NCBI RefSeq assembly: GCF_002514725.1
Contig: NZ_NTLB01000007.1
Span: forward strand, 1 to 64,000
Direction of reading: 5' to 3'
DNA length: 64,000 bases
Origin: Mangrovitalea sediminis
Lineage (GTDB): Bacteria; Pseudomonadota; Gammaproteobacteria; Pseudomonadales; Oleiphilaceae
This document shows positions 28,601-38,601 of the stretch, piece by piece. A program made the position numbers and the translations under genes. The notes below the pieces were generated by a model. That model worked only from the letters and a program-made list of their open reading frames with translations, was not told where the DNA came from and made no database searches. Numbering within the stretch: position 1 is the first letter of the stretch; each line of letters begins with the position of its first letter.

Positions 28601-29081
28601 CGTTGCCTACATTGGCCTGGGCAGCAACCTGGACAGGCCCCTGGACCAACTGCGAAAAGCCATCGTCTCGCTCTCGTCCCTACCGCAATGCCGGCTATTG
28701 GGCCAGTCCCGCTTCTATCGCAGCCGCGCTGTGGGTCCTGCCGATCAGCCTGATTACGTCAACGCCGCCGTGCGCCTGGAAACCGGCCTGTCGCCAATTG
28801 CGCTGCTCGATCACCTGCAACACATCGAAAACCAGCAGGGCCGCGTCCGCCATATTCGCTGGGGCGCCCGCACCCTGGATCTGGACATGCTGCTGTTCGG
28901 CGACTGCACCATGACGACGCCCCGCCTCACCCTGCCGCACCCGGAAATGGCCAACAGGGACTTCGTGCTGCAACCGCTCCTCGATCTGACGCCCGACCTC
29001 TCATTGCCAGACGGCCGCCGTATCAGCGAATTACGACGCCAATGCCCAGACAACCATCTCGTCCCTCTGGAAGATGCCTGA
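28590..29081 (+). CDS. folK: HPPK (folate pathway pyrophosphokinase), copy 1
   Basis: Transfers pyrophosphate from ATP to 6-hydroxymethyl-dihydropterin. The 163-residue protein has AYIGLGSNLDRP, FYRSRAVGPADQPDYVNAAV, and the HPPK signature GARTLDLDMLLFGD (R-x-LDLD metal site), then LPHPEM. It uses a TTG start at 28590 inside pcnB with AGGAAA upstream; no better start exists before the conserved GLGSN. A second HPPK lies at 32602-33114 with folB. Confidence 0.93.
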   Translation: MTSNVAYIGLGSNLDRPLDQLRKAIVSLSSLPQCRLLGQSRFYRSRAVGPADQPDYVNAAVRLETGLSPIALLDHLQHIENQQGRVRHIRWGARTLDLDMLLFGDCTMTTPRLTLPHPEMANRDFVLQPLLDLTPDLSLPDGRRISELRRQCPDNHLVPLEDA

Positions 29082-29257
29082 GCCCTCATCCAGCAGTCAT
29101 CCCATAAGCTCCCGATAACGCCTTACGGTTGCCTACCGGCACCACGGCCATTAACCTAAGGACCTCGGGGACGTGCCTCCTTCGCGATACCCCGTGTAGA
29201 CTTGGCGCCTCCAGACGGGCACCACCTCCGACTGAACTCACGAGAAGGTCCAATCCC

Positions 29258-30049
29258 ATGGCCGTGACGATTAACACCCTGCGCGACTACAAGCGCAATG
29301 GCGAAAAGTTTCCGATGCTCACCGCCTACGACTCGACCTTTGCCCAGGCAATCAGCGCGGCGGGCATCGATGTGCTGCTTATCGGCGACTCCTTGGGAAT
29401 GGTCCTTCAGGGGCACGACAGCACATTGCCGGTCACTGTGGAGGACATCGCCTATCACACGGCCTGCGTGGCGCGAGGCAATCAGCACTCCCTGATCATG
29501 TCAGACCTCCCGTTTATGAGCTACGGCACACCGGAAGATGCCCTGCGTAATGCCGCAAAATTGATGCAGGCCGGCGCGCATATGGTCAAAATAGAAGGCA
29601 CCGACTGGCTGGCCGAAACCATTCGTCTACTGACTGAACGCGGCGTGCCAGTCTGTGCCCATCTGGGCCTGACCCCGCAATTCGTCAACAAGTTCGGGGG
29701 CTATAAAGTCCAGGGCCGCGATGAGCGTCAGGCCGGGCTGATGGTGCAGCACTCCCGTATGCTCGAACAGGCCGGCGCCGATGTCATTATACTTGAGTGC
29801 GTACCCAGTGCACTGGCCGCCCGCATTACGGAGGCCGTGACAATCCCGGTTGTCGGCATTGGCGCCGGCCCGGATACCGATGGGCAGGTACTGGTCATGC
29901 ATGACATGCTTGGCCTGGGCGGCCGCAAGCCCCGGTTCGTCAAGAATTTCCTGGAGGATGCGGGCAGCATACAAGGTGCCTTCGAAGCCTTTGCCAGCGC
30001 CGTCCGCGAGCGTCGTTTCCCAGCACCGGAGCACTGTTTCAGCGCATGA
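29258..30049 (+). CDS. panB: 3-methyl-2-oxobutanoate hydroxymethyltransferase
   Basis: First step of pantoate synthesis, using methylene-tetrahydrofolate and ketoisovalerate. The 263-residue TIM-barrel protein has [31 protein letters not shown], the KIEG motif in [10 protein letters not shown] and [17 protein letters not shown] 29258 with an AAGG site is chosen; the open frame upstream is not conserved. A 176-bp gap before it may hold its promoter. Overlaps panC by ATGA. Confidence 0.95.
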   Translation: MAVTINTLRDYKRNGEKFPMLTAYDSTFAQAISAAGIDVLLIGDSLGMVLQGHDSTLPVTVEDIAYHTACVARGNQHSLIMSDLPFMSYGTPEDALRNAAKLMQAGAHMVKIEGTDWLAETIRLLTERGVPVCAHLGLTPQFVNKFGGYKVQGRDERQAGLMVQHSRMLEQAGADVIILECVPSALAARITEAVTIPVVGIGAGPDTDGQVLVMHDMLGLGGRKPRFVKNFLEDAGSIQGAFEAFASAVRERRFPAPEHCFSA

Positions 30050-30894
30050 GAACCATTCATACCGTCAATGAACTACGCGCAAACCTGCGCACCCATCGGG
30101 AAAACGGCAAACGCATAGCCTTGGTACCAACCATGGGTAATTTGCATGCCGGCCATATTTCACTGGTCGAACGTGCGCGAGACCTTGGCGATGTCGTCGT
30201 GACCTCGATCTTCGTCAATCCCATGCAATTCGGCGCCAACGAGGACCTCGACGCCTACCCCCGCACACTGGCGGAGGACCAGGAGAAGCTGGAGAAAGCC
30301 GGCAATGACCTGATTTTTGCCCCCAGCGTAAACGAGGTGTATCCGCACGGTCTCGGACATCAGACCCAGGTCATCGTACCCGACGTCACGGAACTCCATT
30401 GCGGCGCCAGCCGGCCCGGCCACTTTAACGGCGTCTCCACCGTGGTCACCATGCTTTTCAACATGGTGCAGCCGGACATCGCTGTCTTTGGCGAAAAGGA
30501 TTACCAGCAGCTGGCGGTCATCCGCAAAATGGTGCGCGACCTTTTTATGCCCGTCCAGATCATCGGTGTACCCACCGCGCGTGACGAAGACGGCCTCGCC
30601 CTGAGTTCGCGAAACGGCTATCTGACACCAGCGGAACGCCGGATCGCCCCACGCCTGCGACAGGCGCTGGAAGATACCGCGCAGGCCCTGCAGAACGGTT
30701 CTCGCGACTTCGCAGCTCTCAGCCAGGCGGCCACAGACAGCCTGACCCAGCAGGGTTTCCGTCCCGACTACTTCAACATCGTGAACAGCGACACCCTGCG
30801 ACCGGCACAGCAGGATGAAACCAGGATCACAGTTCTGGCTGCCGCATTCCTGGGCAAAACACGCCTGATCGACAACATCAGCCTCAAACTCTGA
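30046..30894 (+). CDS. panC: Pantothenate synthetase
   Basis: ATP-dependent ligation of pantoate and beta-alanine. The 282-residue protein has the HIGH-like [33 protein letters not shown] and the KMSKS-like LSSRNGYL. Overlap with panB gives coupling. In Pseudomonas panD (aspartate decarboxylase) follows; here pgi follows directly, so panD must be elsewhere or replaced. Confidence 0.95.
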   Translation: MRTIHTVNELRANLRTHRENGKRIALVPTMGNLHAGHISLVERARDLGDVVVTSIFVNPMQFGANEDLDAYPRTLAEDQEKLEKAGNDLIFAPSVNEVYPHGLGHQTQVIVPDVTELHCGASRPGHFNGVSTVVTMLFNMVQPDIAVFGEKDYQQLAVIRKMVRDLFMPVQIIGVPTARDEDGLALSSRNGYLTPAERRIAPRLRQALEDTAQALQNGSRDFAALSQAATDSLTQQGFRPDYFNIVNSDTLRPAQQDETRITVLAAAFLGKTRLIDNISLKL

Positions 30895-30919
30895 ACACCA
30901 CAGTAACCAGGGATTCGGA

Positions 30920-32596
30920 ATGACTGACAAACGCCAGCAGCACCTGACCCAATCTGCGGAATGGCTTGCACTGTCACAGCACGCCGAGCATATGCGCGAC
31001 GTGCACATGCGCGACCTCTTCGATCAGGACCCCGAGCGGTTCGAGCGTTACTTCCTCTCTGCCGCCAGTTTGCAACTGGATTACTCGAAGAACCTGATTA
31101 CTGACGAGACACTTGATCGGCTCGTGGCCCTGGCAAAGGCCCGAGACCTGCCGGCGCGGATCGAAGCCCTGTTCCGCGGCGACAAGCTCAACACCACCGA
31201 ACAACGCCCGGCACTTCATACGGCATTGCGCAACCTGACTCAGGAATCCGTTTATGTCGATGGCGCCGACGTCATGCCCGAGATCCGGGCCACACTGGCG
31301 CAGATGGAGCAATTCGTGTGGCGGGTCCGCAGCACCCAATGGCGGGGCTTCAGCAACAAGCCGTTCACCGACGTGGTAAGCATCGGCATCGGCGGCTCCT
31401 TCCTGGGTCCCAAACTGGTCTCCGCCGCCCTCAAGCCGTATTGGCATGGGCAGCTCAACTGCCATTACGTCGCCAATATCGATGGCAGCCACATCACCGA
31501 AGTGCTGCGACACATCAATCCGGAAACCACCCTGTTTCTGATCCAGTCAAAATCGTTCCGTACCCAGGAAACCCTCGAAAATACCAAGGTCGCACGCGAG
31601 TGGTTCCTGCATAACGGCGGTAGTGAAGATTCGATCGGCAAACACTTCGTGGCCGTCACCGCCAATCGCGACGAAGCCGTCCGCTTCGGCATATCGCAAG
31701 ACAATATCTTTCCCATGTGGGACTGGGTGGGGGGACGCTATTCACTATGGTCGGCCATCGGCCTCCCCACAGCGTTGACGATCGGCATGGACAATTTCCG
31801 CGCCCTGCTTTCCGGCGCGCACAGCATGGACAAGCATTTCCGCTCGGCGCCGCTGGAGAAGAACCTTCCGGTCATCATGGCATTGCTGGGAATCTGGTAC
31901 GGCAACTTCTTCGGTGCCGAGGCACACGCCATCCTTCCCTACGACCACTACCTGCGAGGCCTACCCGCGCACCTCCAGCAGTTGGACATGGAAAGTAACG
32001 GCAAATGTGTCGATCTCGACGGCCAGCAGCTGGATTACGCCACTGGCCCCATCATCTGGGGTGGCGCGGGCGCCAACGGCCAGCACGCTTATCACCAGCT
32101 GCTGCACCAGGGAACCCGGCTGTCGCCTGCGGACTTCATCATTCCCCTGCACACCCACAACCCTGTGGCGACGCACCACGCGATCCTGTTCGCCAACTGC
32201 CTGAGCCAGACCCAGGCACTGATGCGCGGCAAGACGCTGGAGGAGGCTCGCCAGGAACTGATCGATCAGGGTTATTCGGTAAGCGAAGCCGATGCACTGG
32301 CGCCGCACAAGGTCATTCCCGGCAACAAGCCTTCCAACACCCTGCTTTTCGAGCGCGCAACACCCCGCACCATCGGTGCCCTCGTCGCGCTCTATGAGCA
32401 CAAAGTGTTCGTCCAGGGCGAGATCTGGAATATCGACTCGTTCGACCAGTGGGGGGTTGAGCTGGGCAAGCAGTTGGGCAACAACATTCTCGAAAGATTG
32501 CTGCAGAGCGACGAAAGCACCGGTTTTGACAGCGACAGCTCGACCGCGGGCCTGATCGAGCTATACCGCCGGCGGCACGAAAGCGAGAGGGACTGA
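30920..32596 (+). CDS. pgi: Glucose-6-phosphate isomerase
   Basis: Interconverts glucose-6-P and fructose-6-P. The 558-residue protein has the two PGI signatures [15 protein letters not shown] and the C-terminal region around GVELGKQLG, plus [14 protein letters not shown] and [10 protein letters not shown]. Start ATG 30920 lies 25 bp after panC, with AGGGA just upstream. Length is in the normal long bacterial range. Confidence 0.96.
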   Translation: MTDKRQQHLTQSAEWLALSQHAEHMRDVHMRDLFDQDPERFERYFLSAASLQLDYSKNLITDETLDRLVALAKARDLPARIEALFRGDKLNTTEQRPALHTALRNLTQESVYVDGADVMPEIRATLAQMEQFVWRVRSTQWRGFSNKPFTDVVSIGIGGSFLGPKLVSAALKPYWHGQLNCHYVANIDGSHITEVLRHINPETTLFLIQSKSFRTQETLENTKVAREWFLHNGGSEDSIGKHFVAVTANRDEAVRFGISQDNIFPMWDWVGGRYSLWSAIGLPTALTIGMDNFRALLSGAHSMDKHFRSAPLEKNLPVIMALLGIWYGNFFGAEAHAILPYDHYLRGLPAHLQQLDMESNGKCVDLDGQQLDYATGPIIWGGAGANGQHAYHQLLHQGTRLSPADFIIPLHTHNPVATHHAILFANCLSQTQALMRGKTLEEARQELIDQGYSVSEADALAPHKVIPGNKPSNTLLFERATPRTIGALVALYEHKVFVQGEIWNIDSFDQWGVELGKQLGNNILERLLQSDESTGFDSDSSTAGLIELYRRRHESERD

Positions 32597-32601
32597 ACGC
32601 A

Positions 32602-33114
32602 CTAGGGGCGCGGCGAAATCGCGCGCCCCTGCCATTCGAAAGGTACAACCCACAGCCTCTGGGCTCGATCGTAGCGCGCCCAGAGGTCTGCATAACGCTC
32701 CCCCGTCTGGGGATGCCTTTCGTCCGCGGCAATTTCCGCCAACGGACGCAAAACAAAGGCATTCTTCAGGATCTCACCACGCGGCAAAGTCACTCCATCG
32801 TGCAGTCCCACGACATCGCCATAGGTCAGAATATCCAGATCCAGCGTTCGGGCACTGAAGCGCGGTACATCTCGAAGGCGGCCATTGGCATCTTCCAGCT
32901 GTTTCAACGCCCGGCTTAATTCGCCGACCGGCAGATCGGTCTCGATGCCGACGACCAGATTATAGAAAGGCTCGCCGTCAAAGCCCACAGCCTCGCTCTC
33001 ATACACCGAGGAGATCTGCAGGGCCCCGAAGAGATGCGACAGACCATCAAGCGCCGCCTGAATATGGCGGTCACGATCGACATTGCTCCCAATACTCAGA
33101 TAGACACAGGTCAT
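32602..33114 (-). CDS. folK: HPPK paralog, copy 2 (with folB)
   Basis: A 170-residue second HPPK: VYLSIGSNVDRDRHI, YESEAVGFDGEPFYNLVV, the metal signature SARTLDLDILTYGD and LPRGEIL instead of the usual LPHP. The active-site LDLD pair is intact, but the substitution at LPHP and divergence from copy 1 (28590) suggest a distinct subfamily. It overlaps folB by 4 bp, so it is probably the folate-operon copy or a pterin kinase with related substrate. Both copies look complete. Confidence 0.88.
   Translation of the reverse strand: MTCVYLSIGSNVDRDRHIQAALDGLSHLFGALQISSVYESEAVGFDGEPFYNLVVGIETDLPVGELSRALKQLEDANGRLRDVPRFSARTLDLDILTYGDVVGLHDGVTLPRGEILKNAFVLRPLAEIAADERHPQTGERYADLWARYDRAQRLWVVPFEWQGRAISPRP
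32604..32630. terminator. Hairpin between convergent pgi and folK2
   Basis: Nine-base stem AGGGGCGCG / CGCGCCCCT, 9-base loop, 8 bp after the pgi stop. It lies within the last codons of the convergent folK2. No T-tract, so it is only a candidate terminator. Confidence 0.4.
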
Positions 33115-33470
33115 ACCCGCTCGCCCCGCTCGATCACCACTCCGACACTGTCGGCAGCCGGAACGGCACCCGGCTTGGCAATCCTCAGGCGTAGCCAGGG
33201 CATCGCGAAACGCTCAAGCAACCGATCCGCCAGACGTTCGGCAGCCGTCTCCAACAACTGAGGATGGAACGCCTGGAAAAATGCGGCCACCTCATCACTG
33301 ACGGCCTTGTAATCAAGGGCGTCGGCCACATCATCCGAGTTCCCTGGACGGCGGTTATCCCAACCCATGTCCAGGTCAATCACCAGGCGCTGGGTCACTT
33401 CCCGCTCCCAGTCATACACCCCAATGATCGTCTCAACGGTGAGACCGCTGATAAACACCGTATCCAACAC
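33111..33470 (-). CDS. folB: Dihydroneopterin aldolase
   Basis: Folate pathway enzyme releasing glycolaldehyde from dihydroneopterin. The 119-residue protein shows FISGLTVETIIGVYDWER at the N-terminus and the conserved lysine region LDYKAVSDEV, ending with the short LRIAKPGAVP strand (catalytic Lys). Overlaps the second folK (ATGA). Divergent from plsY. Confidence 0.93.
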   Translation of the reverse strand: MLDTVFISGLTVETIIGVYDWEREVTQRLVIDLDMGWDNRRPGNSDDVADALDYKAVSDEVAAFFQAFHPQLLETAAERLADRLLERFAMPWLRLRIAKPGAVPAADSVGVVIERGERV

Positions 33471-33652
33471 GCCACTCCCTACTGCCGCCTGCCGGCTTTC
33501 ACTGATGAGGTTGGCGCTTGTATCGCGCCGGCCAAGGATCTAGTGTAGAGGCTTACCCGGACAGGCCCTTGTTCGAACCCTATTGCCGCGTCGCGATCCG
33601 CACACCCGAAATTGTGCGAATTGTCGCATAGATCCCGGAGCGAGTCTTTCGC

Positions 33653-34237
33653 ATGAGCCAGCCACTTGTGCTCGCCTTACTGTGCGTCGGCGCCTATCTG
33701 CTGGGCTCTTTTATCACAGCACCGGTGGTCTGCCGCGCCTTCGCTGCGCCTGACCCTCGCCTTCACGGCTCCGGCAACCCGGGGGCTACGAATGTCTACC
33801 GTCTCGCCGGCACTGCTCCCGCCATCGTCACTCTCATTCTCGATGCCGCCAAAGGCGCCGTGCCCGTCGGTCTGGCGCATGCGCTCGGCATCACCCCCTT
33901 ATGGCAGGCGATTGTCGGCCTTTGCGCCATTACCGGGCACATGTTGCCCCTATTCGCCGGATTCCATGGAGGGAAAGGGGTCGCCACGGCATTCGGCGCC
34001 GGACTGGCAATAGCGCCAGCCACCATGAGCGTACTGGCATTTGTCTGGCTGCTACTGGTCTGGCGCACCCGGATATCCGCCATCGGATCGATTACCGCGG
34101 CACTGCTGGCGCCTATTGTCAGCGCACTGCTCGACCCGGACAGCCTGCTGCTCTTCGTCCTGATGACCCTGCTAATCCTGGTGCGGCACCGGGACAACCT
34201 GATACGCCTCCGGCAACGCCGGGAGAACAAGCTTTAG
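33653..34237 (+). CDS. plsY: Acyl-phosphate:glycerol-3-phosphate acyltransferase
   Basis: Inner-membrane enzyme making lysophosphatidate. The 194-residue protein has about five helices and the three PlsY motifs: [19 protein letters not shown] and a C-terminal RHRDN. The stop overlaps the tsaD stop on the opposite strand by 4 bp, with no room for a terminator. Confidence 0.94.
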   Translation: MSQPLVLALLCVGAYLLGSFITAPVVCRAFAAPDPRLHGSGNPGATNVYRLAGTAPAIVTLILDAAKGAVPVGLAHALGITPLWQAIVGLCAITGHMLPLFAGFHGGKGVATAFGAGLAIAPATMSVLAFVWLLLVWRTRISAIGSITAALLAPIVSALLDPDSLLLFVLMTLLILVRHRDNLIRLRQRRENKL

Positions 34238-35298
34238 TTCGAGGGCTCGCGCAACCCGTCCTCACAGAGCGCATCCAACGGTGGCAATTCCGCCATGGGC
34301 CACCGCGGAACCGCCCATATGCGATCTCCATCGCGCTGCCCTGCCTGCAAACGCTGACAGCCGGCATAGGCAATCATCGCACCGTTATCGGTACAGAATT
34401 CCGGGCGGGCGTAAAACACCTCACCCTGCACTTTGCCCATCTGTTCCGAGAGAACCTTGCGCAGGTGCCGGTTAGCGCTGACGCCGCCCGCCACCACCAG
34501 GCGCCGACAGCCCGTTTCCTGCAGCGCGCGCCGACATTTGATCGCCAGGGTTTCCACCACGGCGGTTTCAAACGCCAGCGCAATGTCCGCCCGTGTTTGA
34601 TCCGACCAGGATCCATCGGCTTTAGCCGCATTGACCGTATTCAGGGTGAAGGTCTTGAGGCCGCTGAAGCTGAACGCCAGGCCGGGACGGTCAGTCATCG
34701 GACGCGGGAACACAAAACGTCCCGGCACGCCCTGCTCCGCCAAAGCGGCAACCTGAGGCCCGCCAGGGTAGCCCAGCTCCAACATTTTGGCGGCCTTATC
34801 AAAGGCCTCACCAGCGGCATCGTCCACCGATTCGCCCAACAAGGTATAACGGCCGATGCCATCCACCTTGACCAACTGCGTATGCCCCCCGGAGACCAGC
34901 AGGGCAACGAACGGGAATTCGGGCGGCTGAGGTTCCAGCATCGGCGCCAGAAGGTGCCCCTCCATGTGGTGCACTCCCAGCACCGGAACGTCGAGCGCAA
35001 ATGCCAGGGCATGAGCAAAGGAGCCGCCAACCATCAAGGCGCCGATCAACCCCGGCCCCGCCGTGTAGGCAATGGCATCGACGGAGGAGAGGTCCAGCTC
35101 TGCGCGACTCAGAACCTCTTCGCAAAGGGGCAACAATTTGCGGACATGGTCCCTGGAGGCAAGCTCCGGCACCACGCCACCATAGTCGGCATGCATCGCC
35201 ACCTGACTGAACAGGGCATGCGACAGCAATCCCCGCTCGCTGTCATACAGGGCAACGCCCGTTTCATCGCAAGACGACTCAATTCCCAGAACCCGCAT
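34234..35298 (-). CDS. tsaD: tRNA N6-adenosine threonylcarbamoyltransferase
   Basis: Catalytic subunit of t6A37 tRNA modification. The 354-residue ASKHA protein starts [19 protein letters not shown], has the metal site HHMEGH and the nucleotide block [10 protein letters not shown], then [10 protein letters not shown]. It is divergent from rpsU and convergent (overlapping by 4 bp) with plsY. Same neighbourhood in Pseudomonas. Confidence 0.96.
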   Translation of the reverse strand: MRVLGIESSCDETGVALYDSERGLLSHALFSQVAMHADYGGVVPELASRDHVRKLLPLCEEVLSRAELDLSSVDAIAYTAGPGLIGALMVGGSFAHALAFALDVPVLGVHHMEGHLLAPMLEPQPPEFPFVALLVSGGHTQLVKVDGIGRYTLLGESVDDAAGEAFDKAAKMLELGYPGGPQVAALAEQGVPGRFVFPRPMTDRPGLAFSFSGLKTFTLNTVNAAKADGSWSDQTRADIALAFETAVVETLAIKCRRALQETGCRRLVVAGGVSANRHLRKVLSEQMGKVQGEVFYARPEFCTDNGAMIAYAGCQRLQAGQRDGDRIWAVPRWPMAELPPLDALCEDGLREPSN

Positions 35299-35582
35299 CG
35301 TTTACCACTCACTCTTTCCATACCGTCATTGCCATCGGCCACACCGCAGCAATTGCGCGCGCTACTTTACCAGATCCAACTGCACTTGGCGGCACCTTGT
35401 CCCCCGTTTGGATGCACACAAGCCTTTACAAGATCGTCCGGCTCGCGATAGAATTCGCGGCCCTGGTGGCTCCATTGCGCAAAATACGAGCAATGAATGT
35501 CAAGGCCGTTTAAGGTGTAGGCCCGCACAGCCACCCAAGAATGCTTAATTCCAATCCCGATTCAAAGGATGGTGATTTCCGA

Positions 35583-35798
35583 ATGCCTGCTGTCAAAGTG
35601 AAAGAAAACGAGCCGTTCGACGTCGCGCTGCGTCGCTTCAAGCGTTCCTGCGAAAAGGCAGGCATCCTGTCTGAAGTTCGTCGCCGCGAGCATTACGAGA
35701 AGCCGACGTCTGTGCGCAAGCGCAAGGCAGCTGCGGCCGTTAAGCGTCACCTGAAGAAGCTTCAGCGCGAACAGAAGCGTTTCGAGCGCCTCTATTAA
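35583..35798 (+). CDS. rpsU: 30S ribosomal protein S21
   Basis: A 71-residue basic protein ([19 protein letters not shown]...) with the family signature [12 protein letters not shown] 35583 is the conserved start; GGTGA lies 7 bases upstream. First gene of the macromolecular-synthesis cluster with dnaG and rpoD. S21 takes part in start-site recognition on the 30S platform. Confidence 0.97.
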   Translation: MPAVKVKENEPFDVALRRFKRSCEKAGILSEVRRREHYEKPTSVRKRKAAAAVKRHLKKLQREQKRFERLY

Positions 35799-35830
35799 GC
35801 AACGCTTCACGCCTGCTTAAAACGCGTTAG

Positions 35831-35897
35831 ACCGATTGCCGGACGGGCGACCTCTTTATTGCGGTCACTTTAGCACCCCGCCCTGCAGTCGGTTTTT
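35831..35897 (+). terminator. Terminator/attenuator after rpsU
   Basis: Outer stem ACCGATTGC (35831-35839) / GCAGTCGGT (35885-35893), with a G-T pair, an inner GC-rich pairing (GGGCG / CGCCC), then TTTTTGTGTTTT. It resembles the partial terminator that sets the rpsU to dnaG ratio in E. coli. Confidence 0.6.
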
Positions 35898-36000
35898 GTG
35901 TTTTCGGAATCATCGAGGTCGGTCACCTGACGAACGCCCCGATATCCGTGGCACTCTTAGCCTCTTTTGAGAGCAACATCCGATCACCGGAGTTGAAACC

Positions 36001-36456
36001 ATGAGCGAAGCCCTCCTGAAAAACCGCATTACTGAAGCCATGAAGACGGCAATGCGCGAGAAGGACCGGGAGCGCCTTGGCACACTTCGACTGATCCTGG
36101 CTGCAATCAAGCAGATCGAAGTCGATGAGCGCATCGAACTCGATGACGCACGAGTGCTTGCCGTGCTCGACAAAATGGTGAAGCAGCGTCGCGATTCCGC
36201 CCAGCAATACAGTGACGCTCAGCGGCAGGATCTGGCCGACCGCGAAAATGCGGAAATTACGGTCATTCAGGAATTCCTGCCGACGGCACTGACTGCCGAC
36301 GAAGTTACCGCCATCGTCAAGGATGCTGTCGCCCGTAGCGAGGCCAACGGCATGCAGGACATGGGGAAAGTGATGGCGCTCGTGAAGCCCGAAGTTCAGG
36401 GCCGCGCAGACATGGGCGACGTCAGTCGCATCGTCAAGCAGATCCTGGCCGGCTGA
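36001..36456 (+). CDS. GatB/YqeY-domain protein
   Basis: A 151-residue helical protein of the YqeY family, sharing the tail domain of GatB: LLKNRITEAMKTAMREKDRERLGTLRLI, ILAAIKQIEVDER, then FLPTALTADEV and GKVMALVKPEVQGRADMGDVSRIVKQILA. May bind tRNA, but no activity is established. Located between rpsU and dnaG, as in Pseudomonas. GGAG upstream of ATG. Confidence 0.92.
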   Translation: MSEALLKNRITEAMKTAMREKDRERLGTLRLILAAIKQIEVDERIELDDARVLAVLDKMVKQRRDSAQQYSDAQRQDLADRENAEITVIQEFLPTALTADEVTAIVKDAVARSEANGMQDMGKVMALVKPEVQGRADMGDVSRIVKQILAG

Positions 36457-36498
36457 CACCCGCTTTCGCCCATCCCGAAAAAAGCGGACACTACCGTC

Positions 36499-38250
36499 AT
36501 GAGCGGCATGATCCCCCAAGGTTTTATCGACGAACTACTGGATCGCGTCAATCTGGCGGAAATTGTCGGCGCCCGCATTTCACTGCGAAAAGCCGGCGCC
36601 AACTTCAAGGCACGTTGCCCTTTTCACGACGAAAAGACGCCATCCTTCAATGTGCGCCCGGACAAGGGCTTCTACCACTGTTTCGGCTGCGGCGCGCACG
36701 GCGACGCTATAAGTTTTATCCGGGAGTTTGACCATCTCGGTTTCACCGAAGCTGTTGAGACACTTGCCCGGCACGCCGGCATGGAAGTCCCCTATACCGA
36801 GAGTGTGCGACAGGAAGTGGTGCATTCCCGCACACTGACGGAGGCACTCGATCAGGCTGCGGCTTTTTACCAGCACCAGTTGTCGACGCATCCGACCAGC
36901 GAGTTTGCACGCCGCTACCTGCGCGAACGCGGCCTGAACGATGAGATCATTAAGCAGTACCGCCTCGGCTACGCGCCCGCCGAAGAGGACGCCCTGGCCC
37001 GAAGCTGCGATGCCGCTACGCTAAAAGCACTTCTTGAGACTCGCACCGTCTCGGATGCTTACGGCCGAAACAGGGACCTGTTACGCAATAGAATCGTCTT
37101 TCCGATTCGCAACACGCGCGGCCGGACTGTCGCATTCGGCGGAAGGACATTGGGGAACGACAAGGCGAAATACATCAATTCGCCCGAGTCTGACGTTTTC
37201 CATAAGAGCCGAGAAGTCTATGGGCTCTACGAAGCCATGCAGGCCGTCCGCCAGCTCGATCGCCTACTGGTGGTCGAAGGCTATATGGACGTCATCGCCC
37301 TGGCCCAAAACGGCATCCCTTATGCAGTCGCCGCCTTGGGCACGGCGACGAACAGCGACAACATCAGCAGCCTGCTAAAGCAGGTCCGTCACCTGATTTT
37401 TTGCTTTGACGGAGATAACGCGGGCTTCCGCGCCGCAGACCGGGCGCTGGACAACTGCCTCGAACTGCTACAGGACGGCATCCACATTCAGTTCCTGATG
37501 CTGCCCGAAGGCGAAGATCCGGACACCCTGGTCCGCAAGGAGGGCAAAGAGGCCTTCCAGCGACGCATTGAACAGGCCAAGCCCCTTTCGCGGTTCCTGT
37601 TCGATCGTCATCAGACGGGCCTGGACCTGAATTTGCCGGAGCACCGTGGTGAACTGCGCGCCCGCGTCGACCCACTCATCCAGCGCATGGCGCGCTCGAC
37701 GCTGCGGGACGCCATGTGGCATGAAATGATGCGACTGTGCGGCAGCCGATTTGAGAAGCGCCCCTGGAAGGGAGGCGACAAAACCGCCCAGACTTTTGTA
37801 CCCCGGGAAAAACCGGAATTCAGGCTCAATCGCGACACCATGCTGTGCCTGGCCTTACTGGAAGATCCCGGCCTGGCTGAACAGGTACTTGAACTGCAGG
37901 CTGAAGACTCCAATTTGCCCAGGGCCCGTCAATTTGCCAGCTGGATGCAAGCCAGCAGTTGCCATACCCGGGAAGATGTCATACGAGGCCTGGCACTGGA
38001 CATTGAAGCGCATCAACGCTTCCACGGGCTCTTTGACGGCATCGAGCATTTACCGGAAAGACCGGAAATTCTTGAGGACGCAAAGACCAGTCTAGCCCTC
38101 TCGATTCCCCGAGTCGGCAAGGCCCTGGCATCCGGGAAAGCGGCAAACCCCAGTGAATGGAGCGAAGAGGACAAGAGAAATCTCAAGGAAACTTTGCGGA
38201 AGATCGGTCGTCAAAAGGGCGTAACAACACCCTCTACCGATACCCACTGA
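36499..38250 (+). CDS. dnaG: DNA primase
   Basis: Synthesises RNA primers at the replication fork. The 583-residue protein has the zinc-binding CHC2 domain with C40, H43, C61 and C64, the same numbering as E. coli, which supports start 36499. TOPRIM core follows with VVEGYMDVIAL and CFDGDNAG. The C-terminal helicase-binding part (residues 450-570) is less conserved. Length similar to E. coli (581 aa). Confidence 0.96.
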   Translation: MSGMIPQGFIDELLDRVNLAEIVGARISLRKAGANFKARCPFHDEKTPSFNVRPDKGFYHCFGCGAHGDAISFIREFDHLGFTEAVETLARHAGMEVPYTESVRQEVVHSRTLTEALDQAAAFYQHQLSTHPTSEFARRYLRERGLNDEIIKQYRLGYAPAEEDALARSCDAATLKALLETRTVSDAYGRNRDLLRNRIVFPIRNTRGRTVAFGGRTLGNDKAKYINSPESDVFHKSREVYGLYEAMQAVRQLDRLLVVEGYMDVIALAQNGIPYAVAALGTATNSDNISSLLKQVRHLIFCFDGDNAGFRAADRALDNCLELLQDGIHIQFLMLPEGEDPDTLVRKEGKEAFQRRIEQAKPLSRFLFDRHQTGLDLNLPEHRGELRARVDPLIQRMARSTLRDAMWHEMMRLCGSRFEKRPWKGGDKTAQTFVPREKPEFRLNRDTMLCLALLEDPGLAEQVLELQAEDSNLPRARQFASWMQASSCHTREDVIRGLALDIEAHQRFHGLFDGIEHLPERPEILEDAKTSLALSIPRVGKALASGKAANPSEWSEEDKRNLKETLRKIGRQKGVTTPSTDTH

Positions 38251-38550
38251 CAGATCTGCAGACAATGCTTTAACCGATCGGCAGAAAAACCGTCTGCCCT
38301 TGCGGCCAAACGAGCCGCCGGTCGTCGCGTAGCGTAAACAACGCGCGCCAGAAACGACCCGTAGAAAACAGTGACTAGCTGAAAGTACTTATTAGAAAGA
38401 AACAACAGATTGAACTTAGCTGAAAGGTAACAAACTTAGATCGTATGTGCTCGAAAAGCCCTTAAAAACCTGGGGCCGAGCGCGTCTGCCTTGAATTTAG
38501 GCATTTGGTCACCATCTATGCAGTTGGTGGCGGCAAATGCCCACCAAGGC

Positions 38551-38556
38551 TATAAT
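38551..38556 (+). promoter_or_regulatory. Candidate rpoD promoter -10
   Basis: Perfect TATAAT 46 bp before the rpoD start; no good -35 at 17 bases (TTGGTG at 38524 is 21 bases away). The 351-bp gap 38251-38601 holds this box and AT-rich sequence, and no gene. Confidence 0.45.
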
Positions 38557-38601
38557 GGCTGTTTACCTTTTTCACCATACCACCGAGTCCAAAGGGTGAC
38601 T

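Noticed and set aside
33901-35451. 516-codon plus-strand frame across plsY and tsaD
   Set aside because: Starts within plsY and runs antisense to tsaD, both well supported; His/Arg-rich translation typical of a shadow frame.
38491-38601. N-terminal extension of RpoD by 37 residues
   Set aside because: The stretch covers the promoter -10 box and is not like any sigma-70 N-terminus; AAAGGGTG supports ATG 38602.
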